From Mangifera indica (taxonomy: Eukaryota; Streptophyta; Magnoliopsida; Sapindales; Anacardiaceae), in NCBI RefSeq assembly GCF_011075055.1, contig NC_058151.1:4916251-4980250 (forward strand): 64,000 nt of DNA, given 5' to 3'. The position numbers and the translations under genes were made by a program. The notes under the pieces were generated by a model. It saw nothing but the letters and a program-made list of their open reading frames with translations, was not told where the DNA came from and did no database searches. Shown piece by piece: positions 1 through 16,622 of the stretch. Positions within the stretch are counted from its first letter, which is position 1. Every line of letters begins with the position of its first letter.

Positions 1-1149
1 GTGGAATCTTGTAGAGGCATTACAAGTGTGGTGCTTCATTCCATACTTTTCATAAAATAAACAAGCTTGGAGAAGGTATAAACACTAACCTTTCTTTATG
101 GTTACTTGTATTGTATTGATTATTAGTTAATTGTTATATGCATGTTGTTTTTCCATCTTAGTCTTTGCCAAATCCTTTCAATTTGCACATTTAAATTGAA
201 AAAAAATGGTGTCTTTTAACTTTTTCTCTCTATTAATAACACATCTCTAATTTCAACTATTCTTTTGAACAAAAATACTCTTGATTACTATTAAATCGAT
301 ACTCAATCTCCATATATACTCTATCTTTACACTTTGTCCCTATCTTCACTAGATCTCTCCATCTTCACATAATCTCCAATTTAAGGTTGGTAACATTGTG
401 CTATTTCTAATTTTTTGTTTTGTTGAAGATGAATTATTGTTGTGTTGGTTCTAATTGATTAAGTATTGTATAAGTGGAGGATATATATACATAGAGCTTT
501 TAAAATAGATTCAAATCTAGGATTTGCATACATAGTTAAGCCTACATTTTTATGGGCAAAACTCACATATTCAACCAAAAAACACAAGGTAGTAGGAAGA
601 AGGTTGGCTAAAAGGATGGTGTCAACCCAAACACTAGGTTTTTGTCATATTCAACTAGATTGATAGAATAATACATTGATTGAAACCTACTAATTTCAAT
701 TGGCACCCCTTTTTGGACAATATTTAAAATTTTATGTGGTTGCATTTTAGTTGAATATGATCTAAACATAGGATTTTAACCAACTATGTTTAAATAAGTT
801 GACAAACAACATATTCAACCAACTTGTTCCATTGTTGGATCATGTATGACCCAGAACTTCTTTATTGCCCCCTCTGCTTAGAGTCATTGGCCAATCATGT
901 ATATTTGGTAAATTGAATCATGTTTTGGACATTTTTGTAATTAAGACAAATGTACACCTTAGAGCAATCGCACAATATAAACAAACTACTATAATATATT
1001 ATCATGTGAGGAATATTTTGTTAAACCCCTTTCATATTATCACATGTTTAATTGCACTAACTTTAAGACAATGGCTAACATTGTCATTGATGGGGATAAC
1101 CAATTTTAAATGTTTTTCATTGCAATTGAGCTTACTATCAAAGGATATT
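1..1149. other. AT-rich intergenic DNA, no gene recognised
   Basis: I see no credible coding exon, RNA gene or bounded repeat here. Open frames are short and have no recognisable motif. The last part may be older MULE sequence upstream of the transposase fragment that begins near 1150, but it is too decayed to align by eye. Confidence 0.5.
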
Positions 1150-1520
1150 GATAAGTAAGATTTGTTATTGTGATTGATACTACTAATTTTAAATAAAAGT
1201 ACATGGATTAGTTGTTTATGATGATATGCAAGAATAGGAATAAACAATTATTTCCTTAACATTTAGGGTTAATGATGCGGAATCTAATGCGACTTGGGAA
1301 TGGTTCTTATGCAAACTTCAAGGTGTTATTAGGGAAGTTCAAAGAACTAGCTATTATATCCAATAGACGTAAATGCATTTAAAAATTTGTCTTTATTGTC
1401 TTCCTCAAGGCTTTTTGTGGGGTTTGCATCCACACATTAACATAAACATGCGAGCCAAATGGAAGGACAGTAAGTATTTGTGTAAGTTATATTTAAGGTT
1501 GTAAAGAAGTTTAGGGTTAA
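1150..1520 (+). pseudogene. MULE (Mutator-like) transposase fragment
   Basis: Conceptual translation, with frame changes, gives a run resembling the central MuDR-type transposase core. A VIVIDTTNFK-like segment near 1165 stands where families read VIDGTFLKGKY. It is followed by a segment ending NDAESNATWEWFLCKL near 1270-1315, against the family pattern ENDASWEWFF.KL, then CIHTLT...MRAKWKDSK near 1420-1470, against CIHHL..NMRAKFK. Several stops and at least two frameshifts make it non-functional. No terminal inverted repeats or target duplication were found, so element boundaries are unknown. The family call rests on three motifs in the expected order. A domesticated FAR1/MUG-like gene is unlikely given the decay. 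Confidence 0.65.
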
Positions 1521-2286
1521 TTTATTCAAAAGAAAATATGGTCATCGCATCCCCATAGTGCATACTTGTTGGAGAATGAAATAAGAATACAAATAATGGA
1601 AATAATTACAATTCTAATCATTTAAATGTAATGTTATGACTACAAATCCTATTGAATTTATGAAGTTTGTCACCAAGGAAGCACAAAGCCTCCCAATATA
1701 TTTGGTTACAAAATTTCTAGAAATGGAACAAACACTTGATATTTAAGAAAATGAGAATATATAAATCATTGTAAACTATGTTTATACAAGAGAGATATGA
1801 AATCATGAAATGGTTAACATTGTTGATGTATTTTCATTCATAGTAACTACTGAAATTATGAATGGTGATGATTTTGAACCATATATTGTAGACAAATGTA
1901 GACAAGACATGATTAACATAAATAGAAAGAAGGAATTCATGTAGAATTATCTTTTCTTATAAAAAGTCAAGTGTTTGAGTCTGTAGTCCAAACACCTAAA
2001 TACACCTAACCAATTGGATATAATGGGTATTTGTGAGAAAAATAAATGAGAAAAATAAAATTGTTAAATATAAAATAAGACTTGTGGCATAAGACTTTTA
2101 CCAAAAGCTGGGTGGGCAAAGACTTTGATAACACTTATGATAGATATAATCACATTCAGATATTTAATCAACTTGACAGTCTTAGAAGGACTAGATATGC
2201 CTCTAATGGATGTAATTACTACTTATTTGTATGAAAACTTAGATATTAAAATCTACATGAAACACCCTGAAAGATTTAAATTGCCT

Positions 2287-2366
2287 AAAGCTAGACATAA
2301 CAGTGGGTTATGTCAGGCCGACTTCTAAAGCTAGACACAACAGTAGGTCGTGTCAGGCCGACTTCA
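2287..2366. repeat. Two tandem 40-bp units at an insertion edge
   Basis: Two adjacent 40-bp units (2287-2326 and 2327-2366) both start AAAGCTAGACA and end CAGGCCGACTTC. They differ at only a few positions. They lie exactly where the copia RT similarity stops, so they mark the left edge of the inserted sequence or a local duplication made at insertion. Confidence 0.8.
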
Positions 2367-3222
2367 ACGCAATCCACTGTGTTTATGGGTTGTGTCAAGC
2401 TATGCCTACACAATAATGGGCTTTGTGTGCCCAACTAGCCCACTAAAACTCTTAGGTTTGTGACACAACCTAAGACCCCTCAAATCGTGCCTCTATAGGG
2501 CTTTAACAGGCTGACCCATAGGCCTTTACCAGGCTAGCCCGTTAATTTTAATAAAAAATATTTTTTATTAAATAATTTTTTAAATTATATTGTCTAATAA
2601 AAGAAAACATGCTAGAAAATTGATTTGTGATTAGAAAGAAGACAAACTTATTATATAATTGGTGAGTTGAGCTCTCATGATCAATTTTATCTATGTGAGA
2701 CAACTAAAACTTGAGTTTGGTTGAAATTTATTGTTTACTTAACCTTTATATATAGTGAGTGAAGGAAGTTGTTGGATTGCATTCTTTCGATGTAGAACAC
2801 TTTTGCACTTACACTTTAATGCTTTACACTCTTGCAAAAGTGTCTCACATCTAAAAGATATACTCTAACAATTTCATTCACCTACTATAAATAAAGGTTC
2901 AAATATTAACTTTCAACTAAACTTAAATTTTGGTTGTCTCACATATGTGAGATTAATCCAAAGAACTCAATTCATTTTTGCAAGTCTAAAATTTTTATTT
3001 CTTATAAAAATTTATAATTTTTATATTTTAATTATTATTTAATTTATATTTTTAAAATAACTAGCACAATATCGTGTTAGGCTGAGTTGGCCTATAGGCC
3101 TAAAGCTAGGCTCATGGCACGACCTACTACAACAATAAGTCATGCCCGTTTGTGCCGGGTAAAAAAAAGAGACTTAAGCTATGCCTCAAGCGAACTTGAC
3201 ACCTTTGTCATGTCTACTTAAA
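2291..3222. mobile_element. GC-richer insertion inside the copia RT gene
   Basis: About 930 bp separates the copia motif KLPKA (ending 2286) from the next copia block (about 3223 on). The outer parts (2291-2540 and 3060-3200) are much richer in G+C than the surroundings. They contain repeated GGGCT, GGCCTA and CACGACCTAC-like words in both orientations, suggesting decayed inverted ends. The middle is AT-rich and holds a foldback MITE. The superfamily is not clear. GC-rich GGGCC-type ends are common in non-autonomous hAT-like plant elements, but no clean TIR or target duplication is visible. Confidence 0.5.
2661..2982. mobile_element. Foldback MITE with ~140-bp arms
   Basis: The left arm (about 2661-2806) and right arm (about 2832-2982) are inverted copies. 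The left arm reads TGTGAGACAACTAAAACTTG near 2694 and the reverse complement of the right arm reads TGTGAGACAACCAAAATTTA. Both carry a matching CCTTTATATATAGT / ACTATAAATAAAGG pair. The spacer is about 25 bp. It is nested inside the GC-richer insertion, which is itself inside a copia RT. No transposase is encoded. Confidence 0.75.
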
Positions 3223-4335
3223 ACAAAAAGATCAATCCAAGAGACATGTACTTTATCAAGTTATAAAGATCATTATACAGATTGAAACAGTTTGGAAGAA
3301 TGTGATACAATTGTCTTAGCAAATACTTGATAAAAGATAACTATAATGACTTTATATGTCTAAGTGTCTTTATAAAATCGAAATTTATCATTGTAGTAGT
3401 ATATGTTGATGACATGAATTTAATTGAGACTCTGAAGAACTTTTAAAAATTGTTGAATACTTGGAAAAAAATTGAGATGAAAAACTTAGGAAAAACAAAA
3501 TATTGTTTCGGCCTAGAGATTAAACACAATTCAAATATAATATGTATCCATTAATTAGCGTGTATTGAAAATTTGTTAAAATATGTTAATATAGGTAAGG
3601 TTTATCCTTTGAGTATTCCAATGGTTATTTGGTCTCTTGATCCAAAAAATGACTCATTTCGTCCTAAAGAAAAAGGTGAAAAGATATTTAGTCTTAAAGT
3701 ATCATATCTTAATGTCATTAATGTCATATTATATTTTGTCCAATGTATTAGACTAAATATATCATTTGTAGTGAATTTATTAACCTAATTTAGCTCTGTA
3801 TTTATCCGTCGACACTAGAATTGAATCAAACATATATTTCATTCCTACGTAGAACTAAAGATTTGAGATTATTATATTCTGTCAAATCCCCTAAAAATCT
3901 TAATTTGGTTGGATATGTAAATGTTAGTTATCTTTTTCACCTTTATAAGTGAAAACATTGTGGCATGATAGGTTTTCATCTATAATGACACAACAATATC
4001 ATGGTGCTCTACCAAACAAACCTTGTTTGCAAAATCTTCGAATGATTAAAAGATTCTAACTTTCTATGAAGTGAGTTGATAATACATATGATTATAATAT
4101 GTCATCTATCATATCCAAAATACATGCAACCTTCCTTTTATATTATATGAAGACAATGCAATCTGTATTGCCTAAATTGGAAGATGATACATTAAAAAAG
4201 ACAAAATCAAACATATTTCACTGAATTTTTTTACACTCATGAACTCCAACAGAGCTGAAAGATTGATATCGAATAAACACGATTTAATAAAAACCTTGTA
4301 GACTTATTCACCAAGACACTCAATATCAATATTTA

Positions 4336-7249
4336 AAAAGTTAGTGTATAATATTAAAATGCAATGACTTAACAATCAACTAAATTAATCCTATTATAAA
4401 AAAAGGGAGTATTAATCAAAAAGAGTAAATTTTTTAAATGTGTTATATATCGGATGAAACATATAGTATACTATTTTCTCTTTCACTAATTTTTGCCCTA
4501 TTGAATTTTTTTAATAAAATTTTTAATAAGGTAGTTTTAAGCAAATATAATTTCATTTTACAGAATATTAAATGTTTATATTTTTCTAATTCTGTTTTTC
4601 ATTTTATTAGATTTTTTTAACAAAGTTAATATAATTATTTATATGTAATAAAAATTCAAAAGGGGGTATATAGAATTGTGTTTTTCCACCCATGAAGAAA
4701 GCTTCGGTGCTAAGTTTTTCCTTATGAACCTTCCGAAAATTCAAGTAAAATTTCCCTACAACCGTATATTCTGTTTCGTTATTTTTTGATCCCGTTTCTT
4801 CTCTTACATTTGCAACATCTTTATTATTTATATGAAATCATAAATTAAATTAAAATACTAAAATTTACACTTAAAAATTGAAGTCAAAATCGTCGAGTTT
4901 GACCAGTCAGCTAAAAGGTGGCGATGCTTTTCATGCATGTAATCTTTGAAACAACTAAATCACCATTTTACCCTCCCCTCACCTGGACCGCCAAGCCATT
5001 CTCCTCTATTTCAACCTTTAATGAGGCGGCAAATTTCAGCGTGACATGAATAAATTCGATTGGAATATTTTTAGAATAAATATTTAGTCGACTAATTCAC
5101 TATAAAAAATTATTTATCATCAACCGTATATCTGGCTTCTAGATGGTTGAATGTGGAAACAAATAGCCACTAACAGCCAACCACGTGTAAGAAAGCCAGC
5201 ACGCTGTACACAAATTTACTAAAAACACCCTCTTTCATATTTTAATAATAACACTAGAAAACTTATCCAATCCGAATTAGTGGGAAAAGGAAGAATAGAA
5301 ATGAATCGTCCAAGTTCACCTTTTAACGAATTTACAATAACAACCCCAACTGCCAATTGGTTGTCAGTATTTATTTATTTACATATTCAAATTTAAAAGT
5401 ATTCAAAATCCTAGTTAATAAATACAAAAATAAAAAAAAATATAAGAATTATACAGATATAATATGATAAATGATAAAAAATTTATTCATAAAAAAAAAT
5501 CATAAAATTGGGATAAAAATATAAAATGTATATATATAGGTTTAATACAGTACATCGTCAATAATATATTTTTAAAAATATAGTAATACTAAATATAATT
5601 TTAATAATTCCATAGATTTTTTGGTTAATAATTCAAATATAAAGTATCTAATTGATTACTAAACTTAATATAACATGATATATAATCAAGATTTAATCAT
5701 CATAAAAAATTATAAAGAGAGATTAGAAATTTGGATGACAAAAAATTGAGTTTTTTTGTTTTATATAGTTATAATATTATGATAATTAATTAAAAATATA
5801 AGAGATATTTTCGTACTTAAAAAATGGTAAAAATACAAGTTTAATATATTTTTGGGTTCAAAAAATTCTTTACTAACTAGGGCCAAAACTAAACTCATAA
5901 AGAATATGTAATTTAAATTTAAAAAATTAATATTATGTAATAAAAATTTTAAAAAAATTCACAAATATTCTTAAGGGATATAGGGACATTCCTTCTTACA
6001 CAAAATGTCATGATGAAGAAGGTGGTGATGTGAATGAGAGACTAATAATGCTAAATGATGGTCATGTTGAGGAAGATGGGTAGCATGATTTGGCATTATG
6101 GCACCTTCTTCCTTCTCCCTTAAGATGAAATTTTTCTTTCTAGTCAAAATATCATAGATTGCTTATTTTCTTTATTATGTTCTTCAATTGGTTATCATTA
6201 GGATCTTTTTATACATAGATTTATTATTGAGATTATGTCTTTGTAGAGTGTCATTGTGTAGTATTAATCGGATTATGTTATTGGATGAGTATATGTATTA
6301 TGTTAGATTAATTAGATTCCATAAATGAAGTTTTAGAGAATGTATTAATTCGGGCATGTTTTCAATTGAGGATGTTTATATTGGAAAATAACTTATGGCT
6401 TGGGATTAATAACAACAATAATAAAAGACTATATTTAGGGATAACAATTCGAATTTATTTTTTATTTTTGACTAATCTCTAATACAGGGATAACAATAAT
6501 TCTTTATCCCCTACTTGTGAGAAAAAAAATCCTTTCTTTATTTTGTATCCACTAGAAAAAATTTTCTCTGTATACTTTTTAAACACAACATAAATATATT
6601 AAACATCAAAATTAATTAAAACAAAAACCAACAAACTATTTTAAATGTTACAAATAGTTTATGCTAACCACTTTAATATGCAAAATAAAAAACATAAATA
6701 AATTTAAAAAAATAAATAATATAAAATTATTAGAATATGTTAGTATTTTAAGCAAATATATTAATATAAATAAATAGAGACATGAATGAGACTGGTTAAA
6801 AAGGGACACTTATATCCCTATCTTTAACTCGTTTTAATTGTGGAGATTTTTTTTTGTTTTGATCCCCTTCCTCTTCTTTATTTCTATCAGAAAACTTTTT
6901 TTTTGTTAAGATCGAGATAGGGTTAAAAATTTTAAATTAAAATTGAAATTATTATCTCTAATTATATTATTAGATGTCAAATTTTTGTATACATAAAAGA
7001 ACAAGTATTAGCAATATATACAAACTTAAAAGTAACCTCTTTTTTTCCCTTTTAATGTAATAATAATATTATGTAATCATAAGCTTATAAATTCTATCCT
7101 ACAATTGATTTGAATAAAGTTTGAAAACATGAAAAAATAGAAACTAAAAATGAATTTGTTTGAGAGGGTATAATTGTCATTACATAGAATAGAGACAATG
7201 TTTGGGCAGCTCTAGCCAAGTAAGTAGTTCCTTCAAACTTTTTCTTCAA
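4336..7249. other. AT-rich intergenic DNA upstream of the kinase gene
   Basis: Very AT-rich with poly(A)/poly(T) runs and no coding exon that I can support. The stretch 4900-5350 is somewhat less AT-rich and contains a G-box-like CCACGTG near 5181. Around 6420-6960 there are repeated GGGATA and ATCCC-type words that may be decayed non-autonomous hAT ends, but no boundary could be fixed. Confidence 0.5.
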
Positions 7250-7849
7250 AACAGATCACACCTTTGATTTTGGTTTTGGATATTTTTGGAAAATAACAAA
7301 ACACAAATCTCTATTTCTCTTTCTCTCTCAACATTTAACCAAAATTGAGAGTAAAACGAAACAAAATTTTTGAGAGAGACAGAGAAGAGAGGGAGAAAGA
7401 AAGGGGGTTAGGAGGGAAGTCTCTGGGAAAGATGTTTGACTCTTTCTCTTCTCCTTCTCCTTCTTTTTCTTCTTCAATCTTTACGCGCTAAATTCCTCTA
7501 CTCAGCCTCATCCCCCTCTTTTCTCTTCAATATATTTCCTCTCTTTCTCCTCTTATTTTCTCCATAGCTACTTTTCTTTTCTTTTCTTTTTCCTTCTTTT
7601 TAGGATTATTTTTTCTCTGAAAAATTTAAATCTTCATGGTAATTTGAAACTTCTGCTTTTTATTTACAAAACACGTTGTTTCCTCATCTGGGCTTTAATC
7701 AAAATTTTAGATTTGAGGCCAGATCTCGAGTTTTTTTCTTTCTAAAACTTCTTTCTGTTGTGTTTTGTTTAGAAAGAAAAGATTTTGATTGGTTTTGTTC
7801 GTTAGCCTTAAATTTTGATACCCATTGGAGATTTGATTGATTCAACGTT
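7250..7849 (+). promoter_or_regulatory. Kinase core promoter and 5' leader (approximate)
   Basis: Just upstream of the kinase start codon the sequence changes to a pyrimidine-rich tract (7310-7345), a GA-rich tract (7370-7415) and a long CT-rich tract (7438-7610). This layout is typical of plant core promoters and 5' leaders. No strong TATA box is evident and the start site cannot be placed exactly. The leader holds at least one upstream open reading frame (7432-7491) and a four-codon one, ATG GTA ATT TGA, at 7636. Confidence 0.5.
7432..7491 (+). other. Upstream ORF in the kinase leader (19 codons)
   Basis: ATG at 7432 opens a 19-codon frame ending TAA at 7491, giving a Ser/Pro/Phe-rich peptide encoded by CT-rich repeats. 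It lies about 360 bases before the main start. If the transcription start is upstream of 7432 and the region is not spliced out, it could lower translation of the kinase. The peptide looks like a by-product of the CT-rich leader, so selection on its sequence is doubtful. Confidence 0.35.
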
Positions 7850-12797
<4,948 letters not shown>

Positions 12798-13453
12798 TGA
12801 CTCAACAAAGGTTAAAATTTACTTGGTGGAATATTGAAATTTAAAGTTGATTTTCAGAATTCTTTTTCTTTTTCTCTTATGCCATACATATTTTTTTATT
12901 TCTTTGGGATCAATTAGTATTCCAGGTCCAGGGTGTTGATGTCTTACTGAATTTCAATATGCTTATTATGTTTGTTGTGAGAGTAAAAGGAATGAGTGAA
13001 AGTGAAGGAGATTGTTACTTTTGGTTGTAAATATTGACAAACTTGTCTTTATCAAAGTCATCATCTGCCTATTATAGTTATTTTGTGAAACCCTGTTATT
13101 TATTTATTTGCATGTCAATTGAGATTATTTTGAAAATTACCAAATTATCAAGAAGATTAAATACATGCAATGAATTGATGCATGGGTGCAAAGGCAATCT
13201 CAATAACAATTTATTGCTTGCATGCTGGGGCGTTTGGCTAAACCAAATGTATTTATGTGCACATTAAAATTTGAAGATGAAGGCTACCAAACTAGCTGTG
13301 TTGCGGTTGGCATTGGTGCAATATTCTAAATCAAAGCCCGTCCAAATAGATCTGCCCATGTGCCTGCCAATTCTACCCATCCCATTGCTTCATTTGTTCC
13401 GGAAACTTGTGGCATTGGTTTTGGTTTATTCAAGGCTTTGAAGATTGAAAAAG
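12798..13453 (+). other. 3' UTR and flank of the kinase gene
   Basis: Follows the kinase stop codon. The first 250-300 bases are T-rich and probably include the 3' UTR. I did not find a convincing AATAAA within the expected distance, so the 3' end is not placed. No other gene is seen before the MITE at 13454. Confidence 0.5.
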
Positions 13454-14351
13454 GGCCAAAAGACTTATTCCTATCCAAGGTTTAGTGTATTCTTAAATTT
13501 TCATTTGCAAAGTTTTAAAAATCTAAACACTCAGTCATTGGCCATTAAATTTAATAAAATCCATTAATTCTTGGGGTAAAATTATTATTTAGTAAGTGAT
13601 ATTAAAAAATTAAAACTTTATTTCATTTTCCCTTCTAAATTCTAAAAACTAATAATTTTTTCCTACGCTTAAGTTTTGAAAAATTACATTTTCTTCCTAG
13701 GATTTCAATTTTTTAGTGACAAATTTTTGGTGACAACAACTTCCTCCAATGCTCTACCGATGATGTCTCTCCCTGTTTGACATTGTCTCTCCTTCTCAAT
13801 TATCTCCCCTGGCTCATTTGATTGGACAACGAATCGTTTATTTGGAAGCCTCCTTGGATTGGAGGACCAAAGCCATTTCTCCTCAATTAAACCACATTTC
13901 AGATGAAGACCCAGACATCATCATCTAGGCTAGATGAAGAGTCATCGTTTGGGCTAGAAGAAGAGTCTTCGTCGAGCCCAATGAAGAGCATCTTCATTAG
14001 GTTAGTCTTCCTCTTTGGCAAGCTTGGGCGAAATTGTCATCTTCAAGAGTGATTCTTGTTCGTTTGGACTCTGATCGTCGAATGGAGAGAGTTGGAGAAA
14101 ATAAACCTAAGGGGAAAATGTAACTTTTTAAAACTTAAATCTAGGGAAAATGGTTAGTTTTTCAAACCAAATGGAAAAAATGAAATAAAATTTTATTTTT
14201 TTAATATCACTAGTTAAAGACAAATTTACCTTTAAAATTAATGAATTTTTTTAGTTTTAACAACCTATGAGTAGATGTTTAGGCTTTTGAAATTTCGTTG
14301 GTGAGAATTTGGGAATACACTAAACTCTGGTTGGGAATAAGTATTTTGGCC
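13454..14351. mobile_element. MULE-type MITE family C, copy 1 (long TIRs, 898 bp)
   Basis: The left end GGCCAAAAGACTTATTCCTA and the reverse complement of the right end, GGCCAAAATACTTATTCCCA, match. Inverted similarity continues inward for over 200 bp (13454-13730 against 14090-14351). Flanks TTGAAAAAG and TTAAAAAAA fit a decayed 9-bp target duplication. The unique centre (13740-14090) is much richer in G+C and contains repeated ATGAAGA/ATCATC and GAGCCCAA-like words but no open frame. A second copy at 56088-56513 has a clean target duplication, and a third right end is near 46014. Long TIRs and a 9-10-bp duplication place the family with Mutator-like elements. Confidence 0.85.
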
Positions 14352-14392
14352 TTAAAAAAAAAAACAATTAAAATTAGATGTACACACTTTGA

Positions 14393-14520
14393 AATATATA
14401 AATAGGTACACAGATGAGTGACTGAGTGATTTTAAATTAAAAATAAATATTTAATTATATTATCTATATATATTTATATATATTTATGTATTTAAAAGTA
14501 TGTAAATATTGATTTATTCG
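14393..14520. repeat. MITE family B copy
   Basis: AT-rich stretch holding GAGTGATTTTAAATTAAAAATAAA, preceded by GTACACAGATGAGTGA and followed by degenerate TATATTTATATA sequence. It matches the core of the copies near 29697 and 41130. Arms are more eroded than in other copies. Confidence 0.45.
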
Positions 14521-15414
14521 GAAAAAAAAAAAGTGTTGGTCTGTACAATACGCATAGAAGAAAGCTATGTCAGCCTGACTGCAAACCCAAGGGTCCAAGC
14601 CCATTACTAACCAGGAAGTCCAAAGGACTCACTCACATTAGCAAAAGGGCACTGTATTTAGCCGCACTTTCGAGTTAGAAGAGGATAAAATTGTAATTTT
14701 GCTTTCATATCCATAATTATATAACTACTTTAACTGTAGTGCTTTTATAATCCCCGTTAAAGATGAAAATTTTATTATAATTCGTCGGCGAAAATATAAC
14801 AGGTTAATTATAATTTCATCAACCCAATTAACTATAAAATTTTTAGAAAAATAAAATTCGAATGGCTAATTTTCTTTATTTAATTTTCAATTTCAAAATC
14901 AAGAATCTCTTGATTATAAATTTGAAATATTTCTCCTTGTTATAAATTTACCGAAATTTTTTAAAGTTATCTCTCAAGTGATAATAAGTAATATCGAATT
15001 CATCAACTAATTAGAGGTCGAAAAAAATTTTCCATTCAAAAGTAAATTAGACAAATTTCAAAAGGACACATTAACTTTACCTTAGAGATGGATTTTTTTT
15101 AAACCCAAACTAAAATCATGTTTTAATAAAAATAAATAAACATGGAGGTGTGTTGTTAGATCAGTCTTGTGAAACTTACACATCTCTCTATAATAGGAGA
15201 ATAGAGTTGTTGAAATGTATTATAGTTCACTTATTATAACTTACTTTATCCTCTATAAATCCATAATAATATTATTATTATATTTTATTTTCCATATCAT
15301 AATGTACTGGCTATTGGAACATTGTTAATTGTTTTAAAGGCTTAAAAATATGTGATTAGTCCTCATATAAATTTAATAATTCTTTGAAATAGTTCTATAA
15401 AAAGAAATATTGCT
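14521..15414. other. Intergenic DNA, no gene recognised
   Basis: A less AT-rich stretch at 14540-14680 is followed by AT-rich sequence. I see no coding exon, RNA gene or bounded repeat. Confidence 0.5.
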
Positions 15415-15806
15415 AAGTGTCTATTTGGTTTATCAGTAATAAAAAATTATGGTAATCTTTTATTGCTAATAGTGATGTAGTAGGTAATGTAGGTGATAAT
15501 CTGATTATCGTCTTCATCTTATGTATTAAAAGATTATCAAAATAATGTTAATTTTATTATAATTATATTTTTATTTATTAATTTAAAAAAAATTTCATTT
15601 TCAATTAACATAACATGTAACATAAAAAATATTTTAGGATAATTATACTCAAAGGTATTTAAGTAAAATAATATACTAATATTTTTTTATTACCTCTAAT
15701 CAAACACTATAATTATTTATATCTATCAAATTTTATAAAATGTATTAATTATTTATACTCTGTAATCTTTTAATTAATCTATTTATTCAAACCAAATGTC
15801 TTTTAA
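15415..15806. mobile_element. MITE family A, copy 2
   Basis: AT-rich element of about 390 bp. Left end AAGTGTCTATTTGGTTTATC; the reverse complement of the right end reads AAGACATTTGGTTTGAATAA. Internal AATTATTTATA and GTAATCTTTTAATTA-type words match the copies at 11928 and 48107, in the opposite orientation. Ends are placed to within a few bases. Confidence 0.65.
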
Positions 15807-16129
15807 AGAGTGAGAAGTAGTATATAGATGCTTCAAATTCTAAAAGGGGAAATTAATAAAAATAAGCATGAAATTATGCGTGTAAACTTTTTTCGACAAA
15901 ATTTTAGTAATTTTACCTTTTTAAGCAAATTGTAATTTTTCATTCCAACAATACCCTTTTACCTTATTTCTTCATATTTGGAGTAGGTTTTTACAGAAAA
16001 ATCTTCTTTTTGAATATACAAATTAATTTTTGTGTAATTATTGATATTTATAAATAAAAAACAAATTAATAATTTCTGATGTAAAGGTTAATATTTACAT
16101 ATTTTTATGAAATGATGAATATAACTACA

Positions 16130-16480
16130 CAGAGTACGTATAGGTGAGAAAAGGTGCACGCGAATATGAAAGGGTGCACGTTTTTTTGAAAGGGTGCGAA
16201 AATGTGCGAAAAGGTACAAAATTGTGTGAAAGGGTGCAAAAATGTGCGAAAAGGTATGCATTTTTTGAAAGGATGCAAAAATGTGCGAAATGATGCTCGT
16301 TTTTCCGAAAGGGTATGCGAGAATGTGAAAAGGTGTGAAAGGGTGCGTGCAAGTGCGAAAAGGTGTGTGTAAATGTGAAAGGATGGAACGAGTGCGTAAA
16401 AATACAAACAAGGCATAAAAATACAAGCAGGTGGATAATAATGCATAGGGGTGCGTATGAATATGAGTGAATGCGTGAGA
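16130..16480. repeat. Left minisatellite arm (degenerate ~11-bp units)
   Basis: Tandem, drifting units of the form GAAAGGGTGC / GAAAATGTGC / GAAAAGGTAC fill this stretch. Reverse-complement units fill 16985-17250. The repetition leaves all frames open on the minus strand, giving spurious His/Phe/Thr-rich ORFs. It is non-coding repeat DNA inside the foldback element. Confidence 0.9.
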
Positions 16481-16530
16481 ATGCATACAGATGCGCGCAC
16501 ACTCCTTTACATTTTTACACACCTCTTACG

Positions 16531-16532
<2 letters not shown>

Positions 16533-16618
<86 letters not shown>
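16533..16618. repeat. (TA)n tract, ~43 units
   Basis: Uninterrupted TA dinucleotides at the inner end of the left foldback arm. A second long tract in the same element lies at 16889-16963. Confidence 0.98.

Positions 16619-16622
<4 letters not shown>

Larger units (their letters stand above)
1640..4335 (+). pseudogene. Ty1/copia pol remnant (RT and RNase H), split by an insertion
   Basis: Degenerate copia polyprotein on the + strand. The best stretch (2125-2286) contains TFRYLI..T.LEGLDMPLMDV and IYMKHPERFKLPKA, the reverse transcriptase segment that in intact elements reads LMDVVTAYLYG...IYMKIPEG. Coding similarity stops at about 2286 and resumes at about 3223 with the RSLY.LKQFGRMWYN block. 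It continues through VYVDDMNLIE (near 3400; the YVDD catalytic box is intact), then IEMKNLGKTKYCFGLEIKH, and a SIPMVIWSLDPKNDSFRPKE block (3620-3680). An RNase H tail (ISWCSTKQTL near 4000, LVDLFTKTLN near 4310) follows. Many stops and frameshifts are present. No LTRs were identified around this copy, so it is a truncated remnant. The gap between the two halves is explained by a separate insertion. Confidence 0.85.

Noticed and set aside
865..1158. 97-codon ORF as an independent small gene
   Set aside because: Its end overlaps the decayed MULE transposase region in another frame, and no conserved domain or start context supports it.
16088..16522. Overlapping minus-strand ORFs of 125-144 codons rich in His, Phe and Thr, looking like a repeat protein
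   Set aside because: All three minus frames are open at once because the DNA is a short-period minisatellite. Mirror-image ORFs occur at 16968-17277 for the same reason. No start context or family resemblance.
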